A stretch of 64,000 nt of DNA from Shimia sp047124445 (GTDB lineage: Bacteria; Pseudomonadota; Alphaproteobacteria; Rhodobacterales; Rhodobacteraceae), in assembly GCF_047124445.1 (NCBI RefSeq), contig NZ_CP138921.1:3844001-3908000 (forward strand), read 5' to 3'. Positions 8,220 through 15,473 of this stretch are shown one piece after another. The first letter of the stretch is position 1; each line of letters starts with the position of its first letter. A model generated the notes under the pieces. The model searched no databases and was not told where the DNA came from. It saw only the letters and a list, made by a program, of their open reading frames with translations. The position numbers were made by a program, and so were the translations under genes.

Positions 8220-9098
8220 ATGGCACCGAAGTTTGATGTTTATGCCCATGTCACCGACACTATTATTGCAGAGATCGAAGCGGGCACGCCGCCATGGCGC
8301 AAGCCGTGGACCGGAAGCGCGTCCGGCATTGCCCTGCCGACCCGACACAACGGCGAGGAGTATCGCGGGATCAATGTCCTGATGCTCTGGGTCATGGCGG
8401 CCAAGCATGGCTATGTTTCTAGCCGCTGGATGACCTACAAGCAGGCGCAGGAGCTGGGCGGTCAAGTCCGCAAAGGTGAAACGTCGTCGACCGTGGTCAA
8501 ATACGGGACGTTCACCCGAGAGAACGAACTGGGCGTCGAGGAAGAACTGCCCTATGCGCGCGCCTATCGCGTGTTCAACGCGGATCAGATCGAGGGCTTG
8601 CCCGAGGACTACTACATCCGGCCAGAGGCCCCGCGCGATCTTGGCACGGCCGAAGATCCTGAGCTTGAGGCGTTTTTTGGCCGGGCAGGGGCGGAGATCC
8701 TCACCAGTGATGACCCGCGCGCCTATTACAGCCTCGCCAAAGACCACATCCACATGCCGCCGATTGCTACGTTTTACGATGCGGCAGGCTACTATGGGAC
8801 GTTGGCCCATGAGGTGATCCACTGGACCGGCAGCGAAAAGCGGCTTGAGCGGATCAAGAAATTTGCGAACCGCGAAGCCTATGCCTTTGAAGAGCTGGTC
8901 GCGGAAATCGGTGCTTGCTTCCTTGGTGCTCAGATTGGCGTTGCGCCGGAGTTCGACCAAAGCGCCGCATATGTTGGAGGGTGGTTGAACGCTCTCAAAG
9001 AGGACAAGCGGGCGATTTTTCGCGCGGCGTCCGAGGCACAGAAGGCCGCCGATTTTGTTTTAGCAGCCGCAGGTCAATCGAAAGCAGCCGCAGCATGA
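8220..9098 (+). CDS. ardC: ArdC-like antirestriction protein (zincin metallopeptidase fold)
   Basis: A 292-residue protein of the ArdC family, known from conjugative plasmids for protecting incoming DNA from host restriction. The N-terminal domain (residues ~1-130) has the family's ssDNA-binding signature (PPWRKPW, YRGINVLMLW, GGQVRKGE), and the C-terminal domain is zincin-like with HEVIH at residues 197-201 and a downstream acidic helix (FEELVAEIG, ~223-231) supplying a further ligand. The start is preceded by GAGGAGG with suitable spacing. Its stop overlaps the start of the next gene by 4 bp (ATGA). It lies next to a type I R-M operon and before the mob genes, as expected for a gene expressed early on entry to a new host. 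Confidence 0.93.
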   Translation: MAPKFDVYAHVTDTIIAEIEAGTPPWRKPWTGSASGIALPTRHNGEEYRGINVLMLWVMAAKHGYVSSRWMTYKQAQELGGQVRKGETSSTVVKYGTFTRENELGVEEELPYARAYRVFNADQIEGLPEDYYIRPEAPRDLGTAEDPELEAFFGRAGAEILTSDDPRAYYSLAKDHIHMPPIATFYDAAGYYGTLAHEVIHWTGSEKRLERIKKFANREAYAFEELVAEIGACFLGAQIGVAPEFDQSAAYVGGWLNALKEDKRAIFRAASEAQKAADFVLAAAGQSKAAAA

Positions 9099-9274
9099 GT
9101 GGCCCCGCAATCCTACCTCCGATGACGTGCCGCAAATGCGGCGCGTCAAACCCAGTGATCTTTCTTGCGCCGGTCATCGTGAAAGGCAGTGGCACCTGTA
9201 TTTGCTTGGATTGTGCAGAGGCGCGCAAATGGCTGGATCCGGACGGCAACTTGAAAGCCGGTGTTGAGCTTTGA
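9095..9274 (+). CDS. Small zinc-ribbon-like protein (59 aa)
   Basis: A 59-residue protein translationally coupled to ardC by an ATGA overlap. It has two cysteine pairs, MTCRKCGASN near residues 10-19 and CICLDCAEAR near residues 34-43, the spacing of a short zinc ribbon. No function is recognisable. As a partner of an antirestriction gene it may be a small DNA- or protein-binding accessory, but that is inference from position only. A strong stem-loop follows four bases after the stop. Confidence 0.75.
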   Translation: MSGPAILPPMTCRKCGASNPVIFLAPVIVKGSGTCICLDCAEARKWLDPDGNLKAGVEL

Positions 9275-9277
9275 GCA

Positions 9278-9309
9278 CCTGCGCCCCGCCTCATATGGCG
9301 GGGCGCAGG
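9278..9309 (+). terminator. Strong stem-loop after the ardC unit
   Basis: Perfect 13-bp arms (CCTGCGCCCCGCC and its complement) around a 6-base loop TCATAT, starting four bases after the zinc-ribbon gene. There is no following T run, so it could be a transcript-stabilising or Rho-assisted end rather than a classical intrinsic terminator. Confidence 0.6.
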
Positions 9310-9339
9310 CCTCGGGGGATGAAATGAGAAATTGTGGCC

Positions 9340-9766
9340 CGTGCTGCTGCGCACGGGCCGCTCTGAGAAACGGACTGTGCGGAGGATCGGCTGGCCTTCA
9401 GCCCGCTCACCTCCTTCAGTCTTCTTTCACTTTTATTGGTCCGCCCAACATCCCAGCCGCGTCCCGTCAATAGGCAAGCGCCGCGCAGGCGCGTCGTCAA
9501 AGCCTGCAACCCGTGTCCTCGCGCGGGGCGCGCTGCGGGCCGCACCAGTTGCTGGCTTTGACCTATTGACTGGCCGCTCCTGGGTCGTGGGTCGGGCTGT
9601 GCCCCCACCCACTCTGTTCCGCCGAATACATGCGTATTCGGTCAGATCAGATTGGCCGGTGTGCAGCCCATCGGCGGAGTGGGGAGGAAACCGGAAAGGC
9701 TCCGGGGGAGCGTTTCCCCGAGCCACGAGCCAAGCCCCAACCGCAGCACCCAAGAGGAGGCCACAA
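9340..9766 (+). repeat. Second copy of the leader module, before the small-gene operon
   Basis: This stretch without a convincing gene repeats blocks of the ardC leader in the same order: GGTCCGCCCAACATCCC, GGGTCGGGCT, CACTCTGTTCCGCC, the 20-bp hairpin at 9622-9641 and the GGTCAGATCA that follows, CAGCCCATCGGCGGA, and finally the ribosome-site block GAGGAGGCCACAAATGGC. Parts between the blocks have diverged, and this copy is about 45 bases longer between the hairpin and the start codon. I read it as an ancestral duplication of a regulatory leader that gives two operons the same control. Confidence 0.75.
9622..9641. promoter_or_regulatory. 20-bp hairpin/operator, identical to 8116-8135
   Basis: Exact second copy of the perfect 8-bp-arm inverted repeat found in the ardC leader, here 126 bp before the first gene of the small-gene operon. 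It probably serves the same regulator or RNA function. Confidence 0.6.
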
Positions 9767-10075
9767 ATGGCTCACAAATATCAGCGCCCGAAATTCTGGA
9801 CCTGCGACTGTGATCGCACGACCGGCGGTCACATCATCAACGGGCTCTATAGCACCTGCGTCTATTGCGGGAAGCATCGGCACGAGCTGAAGGAGATCGT
9901 TGTTCCGTCAGGTTTGGGCGGTGTGTTCTGCGTCGAGATCCTCAGCGTCGAGGATGATTGCGCCAAGGTGAAGGTGGTCAAAAGCTCGAACGGCTTTGAC
10001 GCGCTGCCGCCCTTCACAGTGCCGTTCGAAGACATCGCTCCGCGTTGGAAGCACAAGGCGGGAGAAATCCGATGA
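9767..10075 (+). CDS. Small zinc-ribbon-like protein, first gene of the small-gene operon
   Basis: A 102-residue protein. The start ATG at 9767 is set by GAGGAGG and by the match to the ardC start context; longer readings would run through the leader. The N-terminal third has cysteines arranged CDCDRTTGG and, 14 residues later, CVYCGKHRHE, suggesting a small zinc-binding knot. The rest reads as a beta-rich domain (LGGVFCVEILSVEDDCAKVKVV). Its stop overlaps the next start by 4 bp. No family is recognised. It is the first of four tightly packed small genes between ardC and the mob region. Confidence 0.75.
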   Translation: MAHKYQRPKFWTCDCDRTTGGHIINGLYSTCVYCGKHRHELKEIVVPSGLGGVFCVEILSVEDDCAKVKVVKSSNGFDALPPFTVPFEDIAPRWKHKAGEIR

Positions 10076-10275
10076 TCCCTGATCTTCACAGCGATGATTT
10101 TGGGACTGCGCGTCTGGAAGATACCGTCAGCCTGCGAAGCGCTGCCCGCGAGGCCCGCGCCACGCTTTACGCCGTGTTGAACCGGCTCGAGCTGAACGAT
10201 CTGGACGGCGAAGAACAGCCCTATATCGACGATTGCCTTGGGGCTCTCGCAATCCTTGAGGAGGCGTTGCGATGA
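10072..10275 (+). CDS. Small hypothetical protein (67 aa)
   Basis: A 67-residue, acidic, mostly helical protein (for example REARATLYAVLNRLEL and a closing DCLGALAILEEAL). Its start overlaps the previous stop and its stop overlaps the next start, each by 4 bp (ATGA), so it is certainly within a coupled operon. No family or motif is recognised. Confidence 0.7.
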   Translation: MIPDLHSDDFGTARLEDTVSLRSAAREARATLYAVLNRLELNDLDGEEQPYIDDCLGALAILEEALR

Positions 10276-10496
10276 CGTTGGAAGGCATCAAGGCAGCAGT
10301 GGACGCGGGCAACCGCGTTCACTGGGTCAACAGGGGGTATGCGGTGACGCGTGATTGCCTCGGGCACTACCTCATCACCTTCACGCGGAACGGGTCAGCT
10401 ATTGGTTTGACCAGTCGCGATGGCACCCGCCTGAACGGCGAGCCTGACGAATTTTTCATCGAGGAAAACGCCGAGGATTGCCATGAAGTATTCTGA
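10272..10496 (+). CDS. Small hypothetical protein (74 aa)
   Basis: A 74-residue protein that begins with a helix (LEGIKAAVDAGNRVHW) followed by short strands (YAVTRDCLGHYLITFTRNGS, AIGLTSRDGTRLNG). The build is like small plasmid orphan proteins of unknown role. It is coupled by ATGA to the gene before, and overlaps the gene after by 14 bp. Confidence 0.7.
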   Translation: MTLEGIKAAVDAGNRVHWVNRGYAVTRDCLGHYLITFTRNGSAIGLTSRDGTRLNGEPDEFFIEENAEDCHEVF

Positions 10497-10764
10497 CGTC
10501 AGGCAGGCGGCCCGAGAGGGCCGCGCCAGCGTGCATCTTCATGGGTTCTGCAATCTGCCCGATGGCGGGCAGGAGTATTGTGACGATCTGGCGCTGATCG
10601 ATGGCTGGGCGATCTATGTCCGGGTCGAGACCCCGGACGACCCGCAACAGCCTTTTGATCTGCACGAGCTGGCCGATCATCAAACCTATTCCAGCGCCGA
10701 AGGCGCGGCCCGCGCAATAGCTTTGGAATTGCTTGGCAATGCTGAGGCGTGGAACCACGATTAG
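10483..10764 (+). CDS. Small hypothetical protein (93 aa), last gene of the operon
   Basis: A 93-residue protein. The N-terminus (KYSDVRQAAREGRASVHLHG) parallels the start of the preceding gene's product (a helix, then strands), so the two may be distant relatives. The rest is acidic (PDDPQQPFDLHELADHQTY) and ends in a helix (GAARAIALELLGNAEAW). It starts inside the previous gene. No family is recognised. Confidence 0.7.
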   Translation: MKYSDVRQAAREGRASVHLHGFCNLPDGGQEYCDDLALIDGWAIYVRVETPDDPQQPFDLHELADHQTYSSAEGAARAIALELLGNAEAWNHD

Positions 10765-10787
10765 TGGTGCCATGCCTTGCGCATGGG

Positions 10788-10804
10788 GCCGGGCTTTGCC
10801 CGGC
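10788..10804 (+). terminator. GC-rich hairpin after the small-gene operon
   Basis: GCCGGGC-TTT-GCCCGGC, a perfect 7-bp stem with a 3-base loop, 24 bp after the operon's last stop. There is no T run, so this is a weak or Rho-dependent terminator candidate. Confidence 0.5.
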
Positions 10805-10843
10805 GGTCGCAGCCGATGGCCGCTCCAAACGGAATACAGGCAG

Positions 10844-10871
10844 TTGATGCAATATTATAATATTGAATCAA
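10844..10871. promoter_or_regulatory. 28-bp AT-rich near-palindrome before the mob operon (operator or oriT part)
   Basis: Near-perfect palindrome with outer arms TTGAT/ATCAA, inner arms CAATATTA/TAATATTG and a single mismatched pair. About two dozen bases of it recur, with a small change, at 36030-36054 before the secretion operon. It lies 67 bp upstream of the mobC-like start and directly abuts the palindrome at 10872-10890. Position and symmetry fit an operator overlapping the promoter, or one of the inverted repeats of an origin of transfer; the nick site was not identified. Confidence 0.6.
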
Positions 10872-10890
10872 TTATGGCGAAATGCCATAA
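10872..10890. promoter_or_regulatory. 19-bp palindromic operator candidate, TGGC-N5-GCCA type
   Basis: TTATGGC-GAAAT-GCCATAA has perfect 7-bp arms around a 5-base spacer. It matches in form the site at 52079-52097 (TAGTGGC-TAAAT-GCCACTA) between the divergent RHH regulators: both have the core TGGC-NAAAT-GCCA. It probably lets the RHH protein control the mob operon that begins at 10939. Confidence 0.65.
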
Positions 10891-10938
10891 CAGTGCTGCC
10901 TGTATGATGCTGGCAAGAAATAGGGGTGATTACTTCAC

Positions 10939-11529
10939 ATGGGCCGACCGCGCGCACCACGGCACAAGCGACTGACGCAGAACCAGCGTTTTGCGATCGT
11001 GCGCAAGCGTGCCGAAGGGGTGCCAATCGAGGATCTGGCCCGCGAATTCGGCGTCACAACCCGCAGCATCTTCTACACGTTGAAGGCCGATCAAAGCCGC
11101 AAGTTGGATGCGCGCGTGCGCTCCGAACTGGTGAATGTCCGGCTCACACCGAAGGAGCTTGCGCGCTTTGATGCGGTGTTGACGCGGCATGATATCGCCA
11201 GCCGCGCCGAGGGGCTGCGGCGGCTGATCCAATCGTCAAACGATCTCTTTGTTCCTGACGATGAACTGGCCAATCAGATGCAGGGGCTCTCGGCCTCTCT
11301 CAATCGCACCGGCAACAACATCAACCAGATTGCACAGCGCCTGAATGAGGCAAAGCGCCAGGGCAAGACGCCGCCTTATGGCAATTCTGCCCATGGCCAG
11401 GTGCGCGCTCTGGCCGGGCTGATCTTCAACATTGCCGACCAGGTTCAGGACATGGCGCAGCGCCGCCGAAGTGCGCTGTCCGGCGAGGTTGCCCGCGTTC
11501 TGGGGGGATTTGCCGATGGCCCGGAATAG
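10939..11529 (+). CDS. MobC-like relaxosome accessory protein
   Basis: A 196-residue protein. The N-terminus has a helix-turn-helix segment (RKRAEGVPIEDLAREFGVT, ~residues 22-40). The middle reads like a ribbon-helix-helix (VRLTPKELARFDAVLTRH). Residues ~115-135 carry the MobC/relaxosome signature SLNRTGNNINQIAQRLNEA. Proteins of this family bind at oriT and help the relaxase nick. AGGGGTGA lies about 10 bases before the ATG. It overlaps the relaxase gene by 14 bp, the usual arrangement for a mobC-relaxase pair. The two palindromes just upstream are its likely targets or control sites. Confidence 0.85.
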   Translation: MGRPRAPRHKRLTQNQRFAIVRKRAEGVPIEDLAREFGVTTRSIFYTLKADQSRKLDARVRSELVNVRLTPKELARFDAVLTRHDIASRAEGLRRLIQSSNDLFVPDDELANQMQGLSASLNRTGNNINQIAQRLNEAKRQGKTPPYGNSAHGQVRALAGLIFNIADQVQDMAQRRRSALSGEVARVLGGFADGPE

Positions 11530-13324
11530 TGCCGTTGCCGCCGCGCAGGAGGCCTTCTTCGATCGTGACTGGAGCCGCATTCGCGGCAGCGTCCCGCGCG
11601 CCCGTGCCAAGCAAATGGCCCGCGCGGCCATGGGGCATTCCCCTGCGATTTTCAAAGCCATTCGCGACGGCGGCACTCACAGCAAAACGCAGCTGCGCAA
11701 CCAGCTGGAATACCTGACCACCAAGTCGAGCTTCATCATCGACAGCCGTGGCACCTATGACGGCCAAAGCGTCTTGTCCGCGAAAGAGATCGAGCAGGTC
11801 ATGCGCCGGTTTTCGGCGCAATGGTACGAGGGGTTCCATCCCAAGCTGGGACATACCTCGCATCTCCTGATGGCCTTCCCGATTGGCACGCGCGGCGAGG
11901 ATGTCGCCGAGATCACGCGCGAAATTTGTGAGCGTTTCTTTCAGGGCGAAGGCAGCCACTTCGACTACATTGCCGCCGTGCACGAGGATCGGGATCACCC
12001 GCATGCCCATATCGTCCTGAACCGGCGCAGCAAGGACGGTGAGTTCTTCTTCCTAAAGGAAGGGCACCACTTCAACTACGACAGTTTTCGCGAGGCGATG
12101 GTTGAGGTGTCGGACCGCTATGGGTTGCGCCTTGAGGCGACCCGAAAGCTCGAACGTGGGATCACGACGAAGAGGCCAAGCGATGTAGAACAGCGTCGCG
12201 TGGAAGCCACGGGCCAGAAGCTGACTGAGCGTGAGCGCGTCGGGTCAGAGCTTGACCGTGCCTTGGCTGAAGTCGCCCAGAACGAGCGGCTCTATCGCGG
12301 CCTGGCGGCCGAAGCCTCGCGCGAGAACCAGCATGACATTGCAGCTGCCTTGGACAAGGCCGCGACGCTTTTGGCGGAAGGCAAACCGATTGAAGCAGAT
12401 GGAAAGGTATATGGCATGGCCGAAGAACAGCATTCGTTTGATGAGGTCGTGGATGCTTTTCACGACAAGATCAACCAAGCTGAACGCATCGTAGCGGACG
12501 CCCCAGTGGAGCGGCGTGCCGCGCTGGAGCATGAGCTGAACGACATTTATCGCTCTTTGTCACATCTGAGCCCTATGGGGACGCAGTCCCATACCTTGCT
12601 CGAAGACGCGTCTAAAAGTGGGATCTATTCGGCCGCGAACATTGAGACCGAAGCCCAAAGTGCATTGCGGGATACAGCTCTTTCAGAACGTCTTCAGCAG
12701 GCTTTGAAAGGCACCGGCATTGACGCACAAGAGGTGACGCGTCGTGTCGAAGTCGGCGCGGGCAATGCCGCGCTGGAACGGCAATGGCTTGGACAGGATC
12801 TGAAGGCAATTGCCGACAAGGAGGGCTTTGACCTGTCTCGCACCGATGAGCTCGAAAAAGCGATCGACCGCCTTGACCAGGTGCACAGTGATCTGGGCCG
12901 TGTGTTGGCAGATGCTGAGGTTCTTAAAGACAGTGGGACGGTGGAGACCGACCGGCAGGAAAGCATGGTCGACAGGTTGCCGCCGACCACTGCTGATATC
13001 CTGAGCCGATTGAGGGACAACCCAACCGCAGATCCTTTCCACAGCGATCTGGAACGTGAGACCTTGCGCTCCGAGCTGGAGGAACTGGTCGGTAAAGAAA
13101 CTACCCCGGACTTGGCGATTGGCGATGAGACCGCGCTAGAGGAACATATCGAAGACCGCCTGGACCGGCTCTATGCGGCCAAGGCCTACCTGCAGAGCGA
13201 TGCCGCTCTGGCGAACAGTGTGGCGATGGAGCATGTCCTTGACGAGATCGCCAATGAAGAAATCGACGTTCAACGCGAGCGGCATGTCGATGGCGATGGC
13301 GAAAAGGGTGTGACGCATGGGTAA
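11516..13324 (+). CDS. VirD2/MobA-type conjugative relaxase
   Basis: A 602-residue protein that should nick oriT and lead the strand into the recipient. The start at 11516 (MARNSAVAAAQ) is preceded by GGGGGG and is the first good start overlapping mobC. The relaxase domain covers about residues 1-220: a YLTTKSSF segment near the front, a conserved HTSHLLMAFP strand, and the metal-binding histidine motif HEDRDHPHAHIVLNRR at ~156-171. The C-terminal ~380 residues are charged and helical without a recognisable helicase or primase motif. I could not assign the catalytic tyrosine. Relaxase family P or Q is likely (VirD2-like), the subfamily is uncertain. It overlaps virD4 by 8 bp. Confidence 0.88.
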   Translation: MARNSAVAAAQEAFFDRDWSRIRGSVPRARAKQMARAAMGHSPAIFKAIRDGGTHSKTQLRNQLEYLTTKSSFIIDSRGTYDGQSVLSAKEIEQVMRRFSAQWYEGFHPKLGHTSHLLMAFPIGTRGEDVAEITREICERFFQGEGSHFDYIAAVHEDRDHPHAHIVLNRRSKDGEFFFLKEGHHFNYDSFREAMVEVSDRYGLRLEATRKLERGITTKRPSDVEQRRVEATGQKLTERERVGSELDRALAEVAQNERLYRGLAAEASRENQHDIAAALDKAATLLAEGKPIEADGKVYGMAEEQHSFDEVVDAFHDKINQAERIVADAPVERRAALEHELNDIYRSLSHLSPMGTQSHTLLEDASKSGIYSAANIETEAQSALRDTALSERLQQALKGTGIDAQEVTRRVEVGAGNAALERQWLGQDLKAIADKEGFDLSRTDELEKAIDRLDQVHSDLGRVLADAEVLKDSGTVETDRQESMVDRLPPTTADILSRLRDNPTADPFHSDLERETLRSELEELVGKETTPDLAIGDETALEEHIEDRLDRLYAAKAYLQSDAALANSVAMEHVLDEIANEEIDVQRERHVDGDGEKGVTHG

Positions 13325-15209
13325 GGCGCGGATCGCACTCGGCGTCATGAGCTTTGCTCTTCTGGGCGCGGTTCTTGGGTATGTCCTGGCGTCGGCCTTT
13401 CTGACATTCCGATGGTTCGGGGTTGGAACGGACATCGATTTTCTGATGCTGGCGCGCGGCTATGGAGGGCTTCGCACGACCCATCCGAGCGATATGCAGA
13501 TCGTGCACTTGATTGTCGGGATCAGCACCGGTGCCGGTGTCTTGCTCAGCGCTGTGTTGATGAACGACGCGCTGACCAAGTTCGGAGAAACCCACTGGCA
13601 GCACATGTCCGAGATGAAACGGAACGGCTTTTTCGGCAAGCCTGGCCACGGCTTTGTCCTTGGAAAAATGGGTAAGCCCAAGAGCCGTAAACCATTCGTG
13701 ATGTCCAAGGTCTTCCCACATGCCCTGATCGTGGCCCCGACCGGACGCGGCAAGACGACGGGGTTCGTCATCCCGAACCTTCTGACCTATCAGGGCAGTG
13801 CGGTGGTGCTTGACGTGAAGGGCGAGAACTTCGAGGCAACGGCGCGCCTCAGGGCAGCGCAGGGCGACAAGGTGTTCCGGTTCGCGCCCACAGATTGGAA
13901 GGACGGCCGCTCGCACCGTTACAATCCTTTGCTGCGCATATCGGCGCTCGAAAACGTCGACCGACAGCAGATGGAGCTGCAACTCCTGGCCTCACTGTTC
14001 CTTCAGGCTGATAACGACCGGGTCCAAGGGCTCCTCGATGGCGGCATAGACCTCTTTGTGGCAGCAGGGCTTTTGGCGTTTGAACGAAAGCGGCCGACCC
14101 TGGGCGAGATTTATCGCATCACAGCGTCAGGCGGCGACAAGCAAAAGGAATATCGCCGCCGCGCCGATGAAGTGGTCAATCCAGCCGCCAAGCTGATTTT
14201 CATGCGCATGGCCTCGACCAACAACGACACGCTGACGTCCTACCTGTCGCTACTGATGACCTCGGGCCTCAAGCAGTGGTCGAACCCCGCCATAGACCGA
14301 GCAACCGCAACGTCAGACTTCGATTTCCGCGACATCCGAAAGACGCCGTTTTCGGTATACCTCGTTGTCGAGCCGCTGATGGTGAAACCGCTCGCGCCGT
14401 TGATCCGCTTGTTCTTCTCGGACTTGCTGGCATCGCTGCAGGACCATGAACCCGGCAAGGACGAACCTTGGCCGGTGATGATCATGCTCGATGAGTTTAA
14501 CCGCCTCGGAAAAATGCCGATCGTTCTCGACAGCATCGAAACCCTGCGGTCCTACCGCGCCAATCTTGCGATCGTCACGCAGACGATCCCGGCGCTGGAC
14601 GAAATCTATGGCGAAAATGCCCGCCGCGCCTTGCAAGGGAACGCGGGTATCAAGCTGTATCTAACCCCCTCAGATGAAAAGACCATCGAAGAGCTCAGCA
14701 AAGCCGTCGGCAAAACAACCAAGCGCGTGGTGACCCGCTCGCGTTCTGTCGGCCGAAACCCCTTCGCCGGTCGCAGTATGTCTGAACGGACCGAAGAAAC
14801 GGCTTTGCTGCCAGAGGACGAGGCGCGGCGTATGGATCTTGATGACATCGTTCTGGTGGTCGATGCGCAAATGCCCGTGCGCGCCAAGCGGATCAAATAC
14901 TATGAAGACCGGTTCTTTCAGCAGATCTTCGACAAGCAGACCGGAGAGCTGCCATATCCATCTGCGGGGCACCAGATGCGCGGGCTGCAAGGACAGATCA
15001 AGGCGCTGGAGGCGAAGATCGGGGCGTTGGAAGTGCCAAGAGGGACTGCCGACAATGCCTTGGAAGGTGGTGGAAAACGGCGCGATGAGATTGAGGAATT
15101 GGCGTCCGGTAGTCAAAATGCTCAGTCAGATGAACAGGCCAGTTTGGGTGATTATCAGGCCGGAACAGAAAGGGTGGAAAGGTTTATGGAAGAAGCTGCA
15201 CGGGGATGA
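13317..15209 (+). CDS. virD4: Type IV coupling protein VirD4/TraG
   Basis: A 630-residue inner-membrane ATPase that links the relaxosome to the secretion channel. Two N-terminal membrane segments (residues ~6-30 and ~62-82) anchor it. Walker A is PTGRGKTT at 141-148, followed by the family's GFVIPNLL and VVLDVKGENFE strands, and the Walker B region is VMIMLDEFNRLG near 382-393. The C-terminal tail ends in charged helices. The ATG sits inside the relaxase stop region. A perfect inverted repeat at 15339-15368 may end the mobC-relaxase-virD4 transcript. Confidence 0.96.
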   Translation: MGKARIALGVMSFALLGAVLGYVLASAFLTFRWFGVGTDIDFLMLARGYGGLRTTHPSDMQIVHLIVGISTGAGVLLSAVLMNDALTKFGETHWQHMSEMKRNGFFGKPGHGFVLGKMGKPKSRKPFVMSKVFPHALIVAPTGRGKTTGFVIPNLLTYQGSAVVLDVKGENFEATARLRAAQGDKVFRFAPTDWKDGRSHRYNPLLRISALENVDRQQMELQLLASLFLQADNDRVQGLLDGGIDLFVAAGLLAFERKRPTLGEIYRITASGGDKQKEYRRRADEVVNPAAKLIFMRMASTNNDTLTSYLSLLMTSGLKQWSNPAIDRATATSDFDFRDIRKTPFSVYLVVEPLMVKPLAPLIRLFFSDLLASLQDHEPGKDEPWPVMIMLDEFNRLGKMPIVLDSIETLRSYRANLAIVTQTIPALDEIYGENARRALQGNAGIKLYLTPSDEKTIEELSKAVGKTTKRVVTRSRSVGRNPFAGRSMSERTEETALLPEDEARRMDLDDIVLVVDAQMPVRAKRIKYYEDRFFQQIFDKQTGELPYPSAGHQMRGLQGQIKALEAKIGALEVPRGTADNALEGGGKRRDEIEELASGSQNAQSDEQASLGDYQAGTERVERFMEEAARG

Positions 15210-15338
15210 GGGCGGATTCCGGAGGTGCGCCGCGGGCGCGAAGGGCCATCCAATCTACTGGGAATTCGGACATTCCGCCCTAAGCCCAGGCCAGCAGGAT
15301 TAGCATGACAAGCGGATTCCTGAGCTCCGTCGCATGGA

Positions 15339-15368
15339 TGACTTGCGTCGCGGACCGGACGCAAGTCA
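15339..15368 (+). terminator. Perfect inverted repeat after virD4
   Basis: Arms TGACTTGCGTC and GACGCAAGTCA (11 bp, perfect) around GCGGACCG, followed by AAAG rather than T. It lies in the 264-bp gap between virD4 and the STAND gene. It is a likely transcript end on the plus strand, or a boundary of the inserted cargo; no other gene is visible in the gap. Confidence 0.5.
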
Positions 15369-15473
15369 AAAGACCGTGGTAATTTCTTCAGAGAAACCAA
15401 GAAGGCATAACTAACAAAACAATCGAAATAGTTCGATGTTTACGCTATCGCGTAGATCAACTGCAGGATTGAT

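Noticed and set aside
13101..13982. A 293-codon minus-strand frame over the relaxase/virD4 junction.
   Set aside because: Antisense to two firmly identified transfer genes; no recognisable domain.
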